A stretch of 64,000 nucleotides of DNA, taken from Bacillus sp. N1-1. GTDB lineage: Bacteria; Bacillota; Bacilli; Bacillales; Guptibacillaceae. A program made the translations under genes and the position numbers. This document shows positions 1 to 8,734 of the stretch, piece after piece. Under the pieces are notes generated by a model. The model ran no database searches and had not been told where the DNA came from. It worked only from the letters and a program-made list of their open reading frames with translations. Within the stretch, counting starts at the first letter, position 1, and every line of letters begins with the position of its first letter. The stretch spans positions 1,550,001 to 1,614,000 of the forward strand of contig NZ_CP046564.1 in assembly GCF_009818105.1 (NCBI RefSeq), given 5' to 3'.

Positions 1-46
1 GACGATCGGGAAAGTTGTAGCAGAGAATGATCTTACAGATTCTTAA
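1..46 (+). CDS. possible 3' end of an upstream gene (partial)
   Basis: Reading from base 2, this frame is open from the window edge to a TAA at 44-46 and would encode a short polar C-terminal tail ending in ENDLTDS. The other two forward frames also stop within the first 30 bases, so the support is weak. No family can be recognised from 14 residues. The terminator that follows belongs to the opposite strand, so it does not support this gene. Confidence 0.25.
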   Translation, partial: TIGKVVAENDLTDS

Positions 47-64
47 GAACTGAATAAAGGTATG

Positions 65-111
65 ACAAAAACACCCCGGAAGTTAGTTTTTTAACTCTAA
101 CTTCCGGGGTG
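65..111 (-). terminator. Rho-independent terminator of the betaine-binding protein gene
   Basis: A perfect 15-bp stem (72-86 with 97-111, CACCCCGGAAGTTAG arm) is followed on the minus strand by a T tract (A run at 66-71 on the plus strand). It lies 68 bp beyond the stop of the minus-strand opuAC-like gene. Confidence 0.85.
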
Positions 112-178
112 CACTACCTTTCTACATGTGGAAAGGTTCCTTTTTTTAGATAAAGAATTCGAAAATGAAATGTATGCG

Positions 179-1033
179 TTAGTTCGTCCACTCGGAGACG
201 AGTTCTTCGTTCTCTTCAATCCACTGCTGTGCACCTGTTTCGGCATCATCAGCGTCTTTGATCGTAGCCATCAGACTACCAAGAGAATCATCGTCCATCT
301 GCCAATTGTTCATCCATTCAACAATCTCAGGGTGATCGTCACTGAAATTTGTTCTTGTCATGAAAAAGATATCATCTGCTTCACCGTAGACGTTCTTAGG
401 ATCTTCAAGATATTTCAAATCATATTCTGCAAAAGCCCAATGAGGGTTCCACAGTGTGACAACAATGGGTTCCTCGTCTTCATACGCTTTTTTTAATTCA
501 CTCATCATCGCAGGCCCTGAACTATCAACAAGGTCATAATTTAAGTTATATTCTTCAAGCGCGGTCCGACTCATTTCCATCAAGCTTGCACCAGGATCGA
601 TACCGACAATTTCTTCTATGCCCAGCTCGTTTTTCTTGTCATTTAGCTCCTCCATGCTCGTGATGTCCATATAAGAAGGAACGACAAGTCCAAGCCCTGT
701 ACCTTCATACCAAGCTTCGTGTAAAACAATATCTTCTTTGTATTCCTCGTACAATGGTTTATCTGTTGTGGGAAGCCATACTTCTGCAGCTATATCAAGA
801 TCGCCTTGTGAAAGCCCGGCCCATACAGGGGATTTCTCCATTGATTTCAGTTCAATGTCATATCCTTTATCTTCTAAAATAACTTTCCACATGTTTGAAA
901 CCGCAATGTTTTCAGCCCAGTTGTTTAAGCCTAACGTTACGGTACCTTTCGATTTCTCTGCACCCTCTTCTGAACCGCTACATGCAGCCAGCGACAGTGC
1001 TACAATGACCATGATTAAAATTCCTCTCCTCAT
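179..1033 (-). CDS. opuAC: glycine betaine/proline betaine ABC substrate-binding lipoprotein (OpuAC-like)
   Basis: Membrane-anchored solute receptor that captures compatible solutes such as glycine betaine for an OpuA-type ABC importer. The 284-residue product starts MRRGILIM and has a lipoprotein signal with lipobox LSLAAC. The mature part follows the OpuAC/ProX fold (TVTLGLNNWAEN near the start, LWNPHWAF near the middle) with several tryptophans of the kind that box the quaternary ammonium group. The start at 1033 was chosen because GGAGAG lies 5 bases upstream; the open frame extends further but has no ribosome site. No opuAA (ATPase) or opuAB (permease) gene is beside it: upstream is a divergent small gene, downstream a strong terminator. 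It is therefore an orphan receptor, presumably serving a transporter encoded elsewhere (inference). Confidence 0.85.
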   Translation of the reverse strand: MRRGILIMVIVALSLAACSGSEEGAEKSKGTVTLGLNNWAENIAVSNMWKVILEDKGYDIELKSMEKSPVWAGLSQGDLDIAAEVWLPTTDKPLYEEYKEDIVLHEAWYEGTGLGLVVPSYMDITSMEELNDKKNELGIEEIVGIDPGASLMEMSRTALEEYNLNYDLVDSSGPAMMSELKKAYEDEEPIVVTLWNPHWAFAEYDLKYLEDPKNVYGEADDIFFMTRTNFSDDHPEIVEWMNNWQMDDDSLGSLMATIKDADDAETGAQQWIEENEELVSEWTN

Positions 1034-1063
1034 AGATACTCTCCTTTTTTCTCTTCTCTTTTT

Positions 1064-1081
1064 ATGTGCGAAAACGCACAT
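1064..1081. promoter_or_regulatory. 18-bp palindrome upstream of opuAC
   Basis: ATGTGCGAAAACGCACAT is a perfect 7-bp inverted repeat around an AAAA centre. It lies 30-48 bp upstream of the opuAC start, in the region divergent from the small membrane-protein gene. It could be an operator or a leader hairpin. No regulator can be named from the sequence. Confidence 0.35.
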
Positions 1082-1169
1082 GTTTCTTATCTTAACAAAT
1101 GTGTCACAGTTTTGCAGGTTTATTACAATTTCGGGACGGTGTATGATTAGAGGTGAGGAGGGATGGGGA

Positions 1170-1364
1170 ATGATCACGATCGCAACGACGCTTATTATCA
1201 TTTTTCTTGTTATTATTCTGATTGGTACATTGATGGTTGCTGGAAAAAGTGATCCGGGGTATGGAAAGAAGGCGAAAAATACGACCGTCACCATTTCAGC
1301 CATTTATCTTTTGGTAACCGTTTTAGCTGTAGCTGGAATTGCCGTATACGTCTATTTTATTTAA
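1170..1364 (+). CDS. small two-helix membrane protein
   Basis: A 64-residue protein with two predicted transmembrane helices (about residues 4-24 and 41-63) joined by a short basic linker (GKSDPGYGKKAKN). The start was set at 1170 because GGTGAGGAGG ends a few bases upstream; the much longer frame in the same phase runs antisense through opuAC and is not coding. It resembles the short YtzI-like proteins of Bacillaceae, sometimes labelled as possible contributors to bacillithiol synthesis, but that is recollection and not proof. It is divergent from opuAC and ends at a bidirectional terminator. Confidence 0.65.
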   Translation: MITIATTLIIIFLVIILIGTLMVAGKSDPGYGKKAKNTTVTISAIYLLVTVLAVAGIAVYVYFI

Positions 1365-1376
1365 ATGTTCAACCAC

Positions 1377-1415
1377 AAAATAGGACTGAACCAGTTTTAG
1401 GTTTAGTCCTATTTT
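1377..1415. terminator. bidirectional terminator between convergent genes
   Basis: An inverted repeat with 15-base arms (AAAATAGGACTGAAC against GTTTAGTCCTATTTT, one G-T pair) around an 11-base loop has A and T tracts on the two flanks. It separates the small plus-strand gene from lysE and overlaps the lysE stop codon. Confidence 0.8.
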
Positions 1416-2047
1416 GAAGCGACAAAGATCATCTCAGCTGCGAGATAGCCGAATCGTAACCCGAAGAATAATAACACGACACTAGCGGTTACACTAATGG
1501 CACGAAGGGTACGAGGTTTTAATAACGTTTTTCCGAAATGCACGGTCATACAGAGGTTGATATTCCAGAGGCCAATTCCAATAAACACGAGAGCAGATAG
1601 AAAGAATGCCTGCCATTTATCAGGTTGCTGAAGAGAAACGCTTAGAACAGAGCCATAAATGCCTAGCCAGAATAAAAGGTTCATTGGATTAAAGGCAGCA
1701 ATCATAAAACCAGTAGCATAAGAGTGTATAAGTCCAGACCCCTCTTTGTCCTTTTCTTCATCAAGACTTACTCGTGATAAGAACCCTTGTATCCCAGAAA
1801 CCGTTAAAATAATCGCACCAAGAAGCATGAGTGAGATTTGGACAGCGGTTAACTTAACAAATGTCGCGATACCGAAATACATTAAATACATAAGAATAAG
1901 ATCGGCGCTCATCCCACCAGCTCCAACAAGAAGTGACGACCAAAATCCTTTATGAATCCCTCTTTTCATGATCTCAATATTGATCGGTCCAAGTGGCGCA
2001 GCAATGGATAAGCCTAGAACGATATGAGTTAGTGCAATCTCGAACAT
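1409..2047 (-). CDS. LysE/RhtB-family amino-acid exporter
   Basis: Inner-membrane exporter of the LysE superfamily, whose members export basic or other amino acids or their analogues. The product is 212 residues with about six hydrophobic helices and the family signature near the N-terminus (LSIAAPLGPINIEIMKRG). The substrate cannot be deduced. The first ATG (2056) lies only one base after GGAG. The second in-frame ATG at 2047 has AAGGAG at a normal 10-base distance and is preferred. It is a single-gene unit, convergent with the small membrane-protein gene and divergent from the SNF2 helicase. Confidence 0.85.
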   Translation of the reverse strand: MFEIALTHIVLGLSIAAPLGPINIEIMKRGIHKGFWSSLLVGAGGMSADLILMYLMYFGIATFVKLTAVQISLMLLGAIILTVSGIQGFLSRVSLDEEKDKEGSGLIHSYATGFMIAAFNPMNLLFWLGIYGSVLSVSLQQPDKWQAFFLSALVFIGIGLWNINLCMTVHFGKTLLKPRTLRAISVTASVVLLFFGLRFGYLAAEMIFVASK

Positions 2048-2209
2048 AGCATCCATTCTCCTTTATTCATACCTTGAATATTTTACATAACGTATTTTTC
2101 ATACTCATTCTTACCTACCTTAATACATGTCCTAATGGTGTAAATTAGAAGTGCAATTTTGAATTTGTTCGAAAATATGCTATTATGCTTTTTTGGGTCG
2201 CTCAATATT

Positions 2210-2237
2210 TTGAAGAAGATGTGGAAAATTGTATAAT
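2210..2237 (+). promoter_or_regulatory. predicted SigA promoter of the SNF2 helicase gene
   Basis: TTGAAG (2210-2215), a 16-bp spacer and a perfect TATAAT (2232-2237). The predicted start is near 2244, about 27 bp before the helicase start codon. Confidence 0.6.
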
Positions 2238-2270
2238 GAAGGTTACTACTACCATTGGAATTGATGTGAT

Positions 2271-5200
2271 GTGGATATGAAGCATTTTTCTATGTTTACA
2301 AAAAGTGAAATAAAAGAACGTTTTCCAGTCAGCTTCTATCAACGGGGGCTAACGTATTTTCAAAATGGACGCGTTTCTGAGCTTACATATGATCAAGAAG
2401 ATCAATCTTACCGAGCTTATGTAAACGGCAGTTCAGAATATGGCGTGTTAATTGAGCTACTTGGTGATAATTGGTTTGGATCTTGTGAATGTCAGGCATT
2501 TCAAACCTATGGAACATGCAAGCACCTTGCTGCTGTTCTTATAGCGATTAGTGAAGAAGGTCCGCCAGAGAAAGAAAGCGAGAAACCATCGCAGGTAACT
2601 CAATCACCACGAAGTTATAACGAAACGAATCAGCTTATCCAAGTGCTAAGCGATTATCAACCGGAACCAGGTCGCTCAAACACGAGAGCAGATGAGCTTC
2701 AGGTTGAATTCACCTTGAAAGCAAGCTCATACCCAACTTTACGCAAATCTCAAGGGGATTCCCCCTGGACGCTAGAGCTTAAAGTAGGGGTAAATCGGTT
2801 ATATGTCGTCAAAGACATCCGCTCATTTCTTGATGCAGTCCTTGAAGATCAGTCCTATTGGTTTACGAAAAAGTTCAGCTATGAACCTGATGAACACACG
2901 TTTCATGAATCAGATGAGCCACTCATGCAAATTCTGCTTTCGATTAGACGGAACGAAAAGGTTTATTTGGATTTGCCTGATAATTGGGGACGTTTCACTG
3001 AAAACCGAGAATTAATCCTCCCTCCTATAACAGCAAATGAATTTCTTGCAGAGTATTTAAAACAAGGTCGTTCCTTACGTTTTGAGTATAATCGCACTCT
3101 TCACGAAGAAACTGCGCTTGTTGATCGTAGTCTTCCATTTTCATTTGAAATTGAGGAGAAGGATAATGATTATGTGATTCAGTTAAATGGTTTTCAAAGC
3201 GCAGCATACTTCCCAACTTATGGCTGGTTATTTCATGATGAAAAGCTTTTCAAGCTTACTAAAAAGCAGCAGTCCTTATTACGGGACCTATCAGCTTTTC
3301 GAAACGCCGCTAGAAAAAGTGAACTTTCTATTTCACCCGCACAAATTGAGCCTTTTCTATCTCAAGTCGTTCCTGGATTAAGAAAACTTGGTGACGTGAT
3401 CATTTCTGAGCAAATCAACGATAAAATCATTAATCCGGATTTACAAGCTCGAGTGTATGTGAATGCAGAGGGAGAGCGGTTGCTCGTTACGGTAGAATAC
3501 GAATACGGTGATGATGTGATCAATCCATTTAAGGATAATTCTCGGATTGTCAATGAACAGGGAGGCATTGTTCTTAGAGATAGTGAGAAAGAACAAACGA
3601 TTATGTCGTTGATTGAACAGGCTTCATTGAAATTTAACGGAAAAGAACTTTACGTTGAAGATGAAGCGTTAATTTTTGATTTTCTTTATTGGACAATCCC
3701 TGAGCTAAATGACCTTGCGGATGTTTTTCTAACAGAATCCGCACGAGCCTGGTTATTAGATGAATCAGCAGCTCCTGTGACATCTGTTGACATGGACAAC
3801 AGTGGCAATTGGCTCGACGTTAGTTTTGACATGAAAGGGCTCGATGACGAAGAGATTTCGAATATCCTAAAAGCGGTCATTGAAAAAGACCGTTATTATC
3901 GCCTTTCGAATGGTACCTTTGTTTCAATGGAAAATGAAGATTTTCAACATGTTAGTCAATTATTCGACGACCTAAATATTAAACAAAATGATATTGAGCG
4001 AGGGGAGCTTCACCTTCCGCTTTATCGTGGCCTGCAGCTTGATGAAAGAATGAGTGGAGGGAAGCACGCATCTCGTTATAGCAAAGCTTTTCGAGACCTT
4101 ATCTCGCGACTCAAACATCCTGAAGATCTCCAATTTCATCTTCCATCTGGCCTAGAAGCCGATCTCCGTTCTTACCAGATGACGGGTTTTCAATGGTTGA
4201 AGGCGCTGGCGCATTATCATCTTGGAGGCATTCTTGCGGATGACATGGGGCTAGGAAAGACGTTGCAGAGCATTACCTATTTGCTTTCTGAGAAAGAAAA
4301 TAACCCTGACGCGACTGCTCTTGTTGTTGCCCCGGCTTCACTCATTTACAACTGGAAAAAAGAATTTGAGAAGTTTGCGCCAGGACTCATGATTGAAGTA
4401 AACACTGGTACTCCGGCAGAACGAAAGGAGCTTCTTAGCAAGGGGCTTCAACCAGACGTATGGATTACTTCGTATCCGACGCTCAGACAGGACATTGATC
4501 ATTACGAAACGATTCAATTTGATTCCGTCATTCTTGATGAAGCACAGGCGATTAAAAACCCGGCAACCAAAACGTCGCAGGCAGTAAGGATGCTTCAGGC
4601 AAAGAAGCGTTTTGCACTAAGCGGTACGCCAATTGAAAATTCACTCGATGAACTATGGGCATTATTCCACTCGATTATGCCAGGGTTCTTTCCTGATCAA
4701 GCGACGTTTCGAAATTTGCCTCATGAGCGGATTTCAAGAATGGTCAAGCCGTTTATTCTAAGAAGAGTGAAGAAAGATGTTCTTAAAGAGCTTCCTGACA
4801 AAATTGAAACCGTTCAGGTTTCGGAGTTAACAAAACAGCAGAAAGAGCTGTATATCGGCTACTTGCACCGCATTCAACAGGAAACGAAAGAAAGTCTCGC
4901 TGGCGATGGTTTTCAAAAGAATCGCATGAAAATTCTTGCTGGACTTACGCGTTTGCGTCAACTATGCTGTCATCCGTCTCTTTTTGTAGAAAACTATGAA
5001 GGGCAATCAGGAAAACTTGAGCAGCTTTTAGAGATCGTCACAACATCCATTGAGAATCAAAAGCGACTGCTTATTTTCTCGCAGTTTTCAAGTATGTTGA
5101 AAATCATTCATCAAAAGCTAGCCGATCTTGGTTATTCGGTTTTCTATTTAGATGGGCAAACCCCTTCGAAAGATCGCGTTGAAATGACGGAACGGTTCAA

Positions 5201-5519
5201 TGGGGGAGAAAATCAAATCTTTTTAATCTCATTGAAAGCTGGCGGCACCGGTTTGAACTTAACAGGCGCAGATACGGTCATTTTATATGATCTCTGGTGG
5301 AATCCTGCGGTAGAAGAGCAAGCAGCTGGTCGCGCTCATCGAATAGGCCAGAAAAAAGTGGTGCAAGTGATGAGGTTAATTACCCAGGGCACCATAGAAG
5401 AAAAAATTTATGAGCTTCAACAGAAGAAAAAAGAGCTAATTGAGAAGGTTATTCAACCTGGCGAAACGATGATTTCCAGTTTATCTGAAGATGAAATTAA
5501 AGATATTTTAAGTATCTAA
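2271..5519 (+). CDS. SWIM zinc-finger SNF2-family helicase
   Basis: DNA-stimulated ATPase of the SWI2/SNF2 type that probably remodels protein-DNA complexes; bacterial members are poorly understood and sometimes linked to defence or repair. The 1082-residue protein has an N-terminal SWIM zinc motif (CECQAF at about 72, CKH at about 83), a long middle region typical of Bacillus members, then the motor. The motor shows Walker A DDMGLGKT (about 656), DEAQ box (about 755), SGTPIEN, GGTGLNL (about 991) and GRAHRIGQ (about 1020). The frame begins with GTG at 2271 and an ATG follows two codons later at 2277. Neither has a strong ribosome site, so the exact start is uncertain by two codons. An HNH protein gene follows 70 bp downstream on the same strand, possibly co-transcribed. 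Confidence 0.9.
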   Translation: MDMKHFSMFTKSEIKERFPVSFYQRGLTYFQNGRVSELTYDQEDQSYRAYVNGSSEYGVLIELLGDNWFGSCECQAFQTYGTCKHLAAVLIAISEEGPPEKESEKPSQVTQSPRSYNETNQLIQVLSDYQPEPGRSNTRADELQVEFTLKASSYPTLRKSQGDSPWTLELKVGVNRLYVVKDIRSFLDAVLEDQSYWFTKKFSYEPDEHTFHESDEPLMQILLSIRRNEKVYLDLPDNWGRFTENRELILPPITANEFLAEYLKQGRSLRFEYNRTLHEETALVDRSLPFSFEIEEKDNDYVIQLNGFQSAAYFPTYGWLFHDEKLFKLTKKQQSLLRDLSAFRNAARKSELSISPAQIEPFLSQVVPGLRKLGDVIISEQINDKIINPDLQARVYVNAEGERLLVTVEYEYGDDVINPFKDNSRIVNEQGGIVLRDSEKEQTIMSLIEQASLKFNGKELYVEDEALIFDFLYWTIPELNDLADVFLTESARAWLLDESAAPVTSVDMDNSGNWLDVSFDMKGLDDEEISNILKAVIEKDRYYRLSNGTFVSMENEDFQHVSQLFDDLNIKQNDIERGELHLPLYRGLQLDERMSGGKHASRYSKAFRDLISRLKHPEDLQFHLPSGLEADLRSYQMTGFQWLKALAHYHLGGILADDMGLGKTLQSITYLLSEKENNPDATALVVAPASLIYNWKKEFEKFAPGLMIEVNTGTPAERKELLSKGLQPDVWITSYPTLRQDIDHYETIQFDSVILDEAQAIKNPATKTSQAVRMLQAKKRFALSGTPIENSLDELWALFHSIMPGFFPDQATFRNLPHERISRMVKPFILRRVKKDVLKELPDKIETVQVSELTKQQKELYIGYLHRIQQETKESLAGDGFQKNRMKILAGLTRLRQLCCHPSLFVENYEGQSGKLEQLLEIVTTSIENQKRLLIFSQFSSMLKIIHQKLADLGYSVFYLDGQTPSKDRVEMTERFNGGENQIFLISLKAGGTGLNLTGADTVILYDLWWNPAVEEQAAGRAHRIGQKKVVQVMRLITQGTIEEKIYELQQKKKELIEKVIQPGETMISSLSEDEIKDILSI

Positions 5520-5589
5520 TGGATAGGCATTCGCCATGCCGTATAGTGTATAAGAAACTAACAAACACTAGCTAATGGAGGATATGAGA

Positions 5590-5877
5590 ATGGATGTATG
5601 TGAATTATGTGGAAGAAGTGGCGTGACGTGTACAATCCATCACTTGACCCCTAAGGAAGAGGGTGGAACACATAAACCGACCGCATCTCTTTGTGTCCCA
5701 TGTCACAAGCAAATCCATGCTTTATATACAAACCAGGAATTAGCGATTAGACTCGATTCGGTTGTGAAGCTGAAGCAGGACGAACAAATTCGTCGTTATT
5801 TGAAGTGGATCCGAAAACAACCTGCATCAAAGAGTGTGAAAATGAAAAAGTCAAATCATCGAAAGCAAAAAAAATAA
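5590..5877 (+). CDS. small HNH-fold protein
   Basis: A 95-residue protein with an HNH nuclease-like zinc fold: CELCG at 4-8, the IHHLTPKEEGG segment that carries the HNH histidines, then LCVPCHKQIHALYTN, which supplies the second CxxC pair and the last histidine. The C-terminus is very basic (KSVKMKKSNHRKQKK), suiting nucleic-acid contact. Upstream in-frame ATGs exist at 5575 and 5584. GGAGG at 5577-5581 overlaps the first and sits 8 bases before the ATG at 5590, which decides the start. Stand-alone proteins of this kind may be nucleases or repair helpers; the substrate is unknown. It follows the SNF2 helicase gene with no convincing terminator between. Confidence 0.8.
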   Translation: MDVCELCGRSGVTCTIHHLTPKEEGGTHKPTASLCVPCHKQIHALYTNQELAIRLDSVVKLKQDEQIRRYLKWIRKQPASKSVKMKKSNHRKQKK

Positions 5878-5929
5878 ATTTTCGGATTTTTATTTTTTCA
5901 AAAACCCTTATGATATGCAGGTTTTGTCA

Positions 5930-5956
5930 ACTAAATGCGGCGCACAGTTATTTAGT
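5930..5956. promoter_or_regulatory. interrupted dyad upstream of the betaine carrier gene
   Basis: ACTAAAT (5930-5936) and ATTTAGT (5950-5956) form a perfect 7-bp inverted repeat with a 13-bp gap, just upstream of the predicted promoter. It may be a regulator site; no family can be assigned. Confidence 0.25.
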
Positions 5957-5970
5957 ACTAGAAATTACGC

Positions 5971-5996
5971 GTTTCGACATTTTTTATAGTGGTATA
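5971..5996 (+). promoter_or_regulatory. possible SigB-type promoter of the BCCT carrier gene
   Basis: GTTTCG (5971) and TGGTAT (5990) with a 13-bp spacer partly match the general-stress consensus GTTTAA-N13-GGGTAT. A weaker SigA reading (TATAAA at 5993) overlaps it. Osmoprotectant transporters of the OpuD/OpuE type are partly under SigB in B. subtilis, which fits, but the match is imperfect. Confidence 0.35.
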
Positions 5997-6069
5997 AATA
6001 GGTAGAGGTAAAATTGTACTAATTTATACTATGAGATTACAGAAATTATTCTAAGTTGAGGTGAAGTGT

Positions 6070-7641
6070 ATGAGGGAAAAAGTATCCTCCGTGTTTTGGA
6101 GCACGCTGGTAATTAGTTTAATTATGGTAGCCTGGGGGGCAATTTCTCCAGATACGTTAGCATCCATGTCATCAAGTGCACAGTCATTTATTTCAAACAA
6201 GTTAGGGTGGTATTACCTTATTCTTGTTACGCTGTTAGTGATTTTTTGTGTGTTTATTATTTTCACTCCGTATGGAAAAATCAAGTTAGGAAAGCCTGAT
6301 GAAAAACCAGAATTTACACGATTAAGCTGGTTTGCCATGCTGTTCAGTGCAGGAATGGGAATTGGACTTGTATTCTGGGGAACGGCAGAACCGATGTCCC
6401 ATTATGCAGTCAATGCACCGACTGCAGAAACAGGAACACCCGCTGCAATTAAAGAAGCCCTACAGTATTCGTACTTCCACTGGGGAGTGCATGCATGGGC
6501 AATTTATGCAATCGTAGCGCTTGTTCTTGCTTACTTTAAATTTAGACATGACCGTCCTGGTTTGATTAGCGCTACGCTCTATCCAATTTTTGGTGAGCGA
6601 GTAAATGGATTGTTAGGTAAGGTTATCGATGTACTTGCCGTTTTTGCGACAATCGTTGGTGTTGCAACGACGTTAGGATTTGGAGCTGTTCAAATCAACG
6701 GTGGACTTTCTTACTTAACTGATATACCAAATAGCTTTAGTTCACAACTCATTATTATCGGTGTTGTTACCGTGCTGTTCATGATCTCAGCTTGGACAGG
6801 AATTGGGAAAGGGATTAAGTACTTAAGTAATGCAAACCTTGGACTTGCAGGCATACTTTTCCTTGCTGTGTTTATCCTTGGTCCAACGATTTACATTCTA
6901 AATATGTTTACTGATACCATTGGTGCATACATTACAAACTTTATGGCGATGAGTTTCCGCATCGCGCCATTGAATCCAGAAAATAGAGAATGGATTAACA
7001 ACTGGACCATTTTCTACTGGGCATGGTGGATTTCATGGTCGCCATTCGTTGGTATTTTCATTGCACGTGTTTCACGTGGGAGAACAATTAGAGAGTTTCT
7101 TGTAGGCGTTCTTCTTGTTCCTTCAATCGTTGGTTTCCTATGGTTCTCAACGTTTGGTATTTCAGGGATTAATATTCAGCAGCAAGGAATTGCTGATATT
7201 GCCTCTCTTGCAACAGAAGAATCGCTGTTTGGAACCCTACAGAATTACCCACTAGGTACGGTGTTATCGATTGTAGCCATTACGTTAATTGGAACATTCT
7301 TTATTACATCTGCTGACTCTGCTACGTTCGTTCTTGGAATGCAGACGACATATGGTTCATTAAATCCAGGTTCAAGCGTTAAATTAACGTGGGGAATTAT
7401 CCAATCTTCAATGGCAGCTGTTCTCCTTTACACAGGTGGACTACAAGCGTTACAGAACGTACTAATTCTGGCAGCATTACCGTTCTCGGTCATTATGATC
7501 CTTATGACGGTTTCGTTCTACAAGGCGCTTAAGAAAGAGAAATACTTGGTTGCGAAAGATCCGAAACCTAAAAAAGAAAAGCGGAAAGAGAAAAAAGCAG
7601 GCACTGACAACGTAGACAATCCCACACCTGCAACAAAATAG
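6070..7641 (+). CDS. opuD: BCCT-family glycine betaine/choline/carnitine transporter
   Basis: Single-component secondary transporter that imports compatible solutes with a coupling ion. The 523-residue protein has about twelve transmembrane helices. The family glycine stretch is GMGIGLVFWGTAEP (about 95-108); the GMGIG form is typical of betaine carriers such as BetP and OpuD. The aromatic signature WAWWISWSPFVGIFIARVSR begins near 316. A charged Lys/Glu-rich tail follows the last helix, as in osmotically controlled members. The start at 6070 is set by GAGGTGA six bases upstream; the GTG at 6061 lies inside that ribosome site. The exact substrate among betaine-like solutes is inferred. It stands alone, with its own terminator. 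Confidence 0.87.
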   Translation: MREKVSSVFWSTLVISLIMVAWGAISPDTLASMSSSAQSFISNKLGWYYLILVTLLVIFCVFIIFTPYGKIKLGKPDEKPEFTRLSWFAMLFSAGMGIGLVFWGTAEPMSHYAVNAPTAETGTPAAIKEALQYSYFHWGVHAWAIYAIVALVLAYFKFRHDRPGLISATLYPIFGERVNGLLGKVIDVLAVFATIVGVATTLGFGAVQINGGLSYLTDIPNSFSSQLIIIGVVTVLFMISAWTGIGKGIKYLSNANLGLAGILFLAVFILGPTIYILNMFTDTIGAYITNFMAMSFRIAPLNPENREWINNWTIFYWAWWISWSPFVGIFIARVSRGRTIREFLVGVLLVPSIVGFLWFSTFGISGINIQQQGIADIASLATEESLFGTLQNYPLGTVLSIVAITLIGTFFITSADSATFVLGMQTTYGSLNPGSSVKLTWGIIQSSMAAVLLYTGGLQALQNVLILAALPFSVIMILMTVSFYKALKKEKYLVAKDPKPKKEKRKEKKAGTDNVDNPTPATK

Positions 7642-7646
7642 CTTCG

Positions 7647-7679
7647 AAAAGACGATGAGATAACCTCATCGTCTTTTTG
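7647..7679 (+). terminator. Rho-independent terminator after the BCCT carrier gene
   Basis: A 13-bp perfect stem (AAAAGACGATGAG arm) with a 5-base loop ends in TTTTTG. Confidence 0.88.
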
Positions 7680-7696
7680 TATGGATTCGTTAAATC

Positions 7697-7725
7697 TTTA
7701 CAATTGTGAGGAGGCAGGATAAAAT
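7697..7725 (+). promoter_or_regulatory. predicted SigA promoter of RsbR-like gene 1
   Basis: TTTACA (7697-7702), a 17-bp spacer and TAAAAT (7720-7725). No SigB-type elements were found in front of this stress-sensor gene. Confidence 0.42.
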
Positions 7726-7764
7726 AATTGAGATTATTTATTATTGTTGAAGTGGGGATGAATA

Positions 7765-8589
7765 ATGAAGGCTATCGTGCAAATGGCTAGTGAACGAGTT
7801 TTGAATCGAAAAAAGCACATTGCAGAACAAATTACGAGTGAACAAAATAAAAAATATCCCACCGAGCTCAAAGATAAAACAGATGAGCTTTTTCCATTGC
7901 GTGTGGAATTGGTAACGATTTATGCTAGGTCACTCGCACTTCAAGAAGAGGAAGCAGAAAAAAGTATTGAAGCGTGGGGTGTTGAAACAGGAAGAATGTG
8001 TGCACGCTTAGAAACAACCCTTGATTCGATGCTAGGCGAAGTGCCACACTATCGTAAATACATAGGCGAGGTTATAAAAGAAGTAGCGATTGAACAACAG
8101 TTAGGCATTGAAGAATTGTATGATCTCATTTCTAAGCTTGATCATGCTATGAATTTAGTCGTTTATTATTTTAGCGTTCCGTTTGTTGAATACCAGACGA
8201 ATCTGCTTGAACAGTCTAGAAACGAAATTCTAGAGTTATCAGCACCTGTTGTTCCAATCATGGAAGGCGTAGCGGTATTGCCTTTGATTGGAACGATTGA
8301 TACGTATAGAGCAAAGTTGATTATGGAAGAATCACTCAATCAAAGCGTCCGCCTTCGTTTGCATTACTTTGTTTTAGATCTTTCAGGGGTTCCAATTGTT
8401 GATACTTTTGTCATTCAGCAGCTTTTTCAAATTATCGAAGCACTTAGACTTGTCGGAGTGGAAGCAAGGATTAGTGGCATAAAACCAGAAATTGCATTAT
8501 CAGTCGTAAAACTAGATATTAGTTTCAAAATGGTGAACACCTATTCGACTTTACAACAAGCACTTGCCGATTTAGTTATCCAAAGTTAA
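7765..8589 (+). CDS. RsbR-type stressosome protein, paralogue 1
   Basis: RsbR co-antagonists build the cytosolic stressosome with RsbS and pass stress signals, through RsbT, to the SigB pathway. This 274-residue protein has a variable N-terminal sensory half (about 1-150) and a C-terminal STAS domain (about 160-270). The STAS domain starts with the family phrase VLPLIGTIDTYRA and contains DLSGVPIVDT. The two threonines that RsbT phosphorylates in B. subtilis RsbRA (T171 and T205) correspond to T180 and T214 here, with the same 34-residue spacing. No rsbS, rsbT or rsbX gene is nearby; two further paralogues lie at 27.9 and 33.2 kb. It is transcribed alone. Family certain, input signal unknown. 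Confidence 0.88.
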   Translation: MKAIVQMASERVLNRKKHIAEQITSEQNKKYPTELKDKTDELFPLRVELVTIYARSLALQEEEAEKSIEAWGVETGRMCARLETTLDSMLGEVPHYRKYIGEVIKEVAIEQQLGIEELYDLISKLDHAMNLVVYYFSVPFVEYQTNLLEQSRNEILELSAPVVPIMEGVAVLPLIGTIDTYRAKLIMEESLNQSVRLRLHYFVLDLSGVPIVDTFVIQQLFQIIEALRLVGVEARISGIKPEIALSVVKLDISFKMVNTYSTLQQALADLVIQS

Positions 8590-8682
8590 TTTTGAAAAAA
8601 CAATTAAATCTTTCAATTTTGTAAACAAATCAGCCTTCTGATTAACTTTAGGTAACAAATATCAGGACCTAGGGTTTAGAAA

Positions 8683-8698
8683 TTCGCATATATGTGAA
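8683..8698. promoter_or_regulatory. 16-bp near-palindrome upstream of the sirtuin gene
   Basis: TTCGCATATATGTGAA is symmetrical except for one position pair and lies 37-52 bp before the sirtuin start, where an operator could sit. The regulator is unknown. Confidence 0.28.
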
Positions 8699-8734
8699 TG
8701 GTTAACTATTGGATAAATGAAAGCTGGTGATTCT

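Noticed and set aside
738..1169. Long plus-strand frame leading into the small membrane-protein gene
   Set aside because: It is antisense to opuAC; only the part from 1170, which has a ribosome site, is credible.
5525..5540. GGCAT-TCGCC-ATGCC hairpin after the SNF2 gene as a terminator
   Set aside because: Only 5 bp of stem and no T tract; read-through to the HNH gene is more likely.
7765..8589. RsbR-like proteins as SpoIIAA/RsbV anti-anti-sigma factors
   Set aside because: They are far longer, and have the two threonines of RsbR rather than the single serine of RsbV/SpoIIAA.
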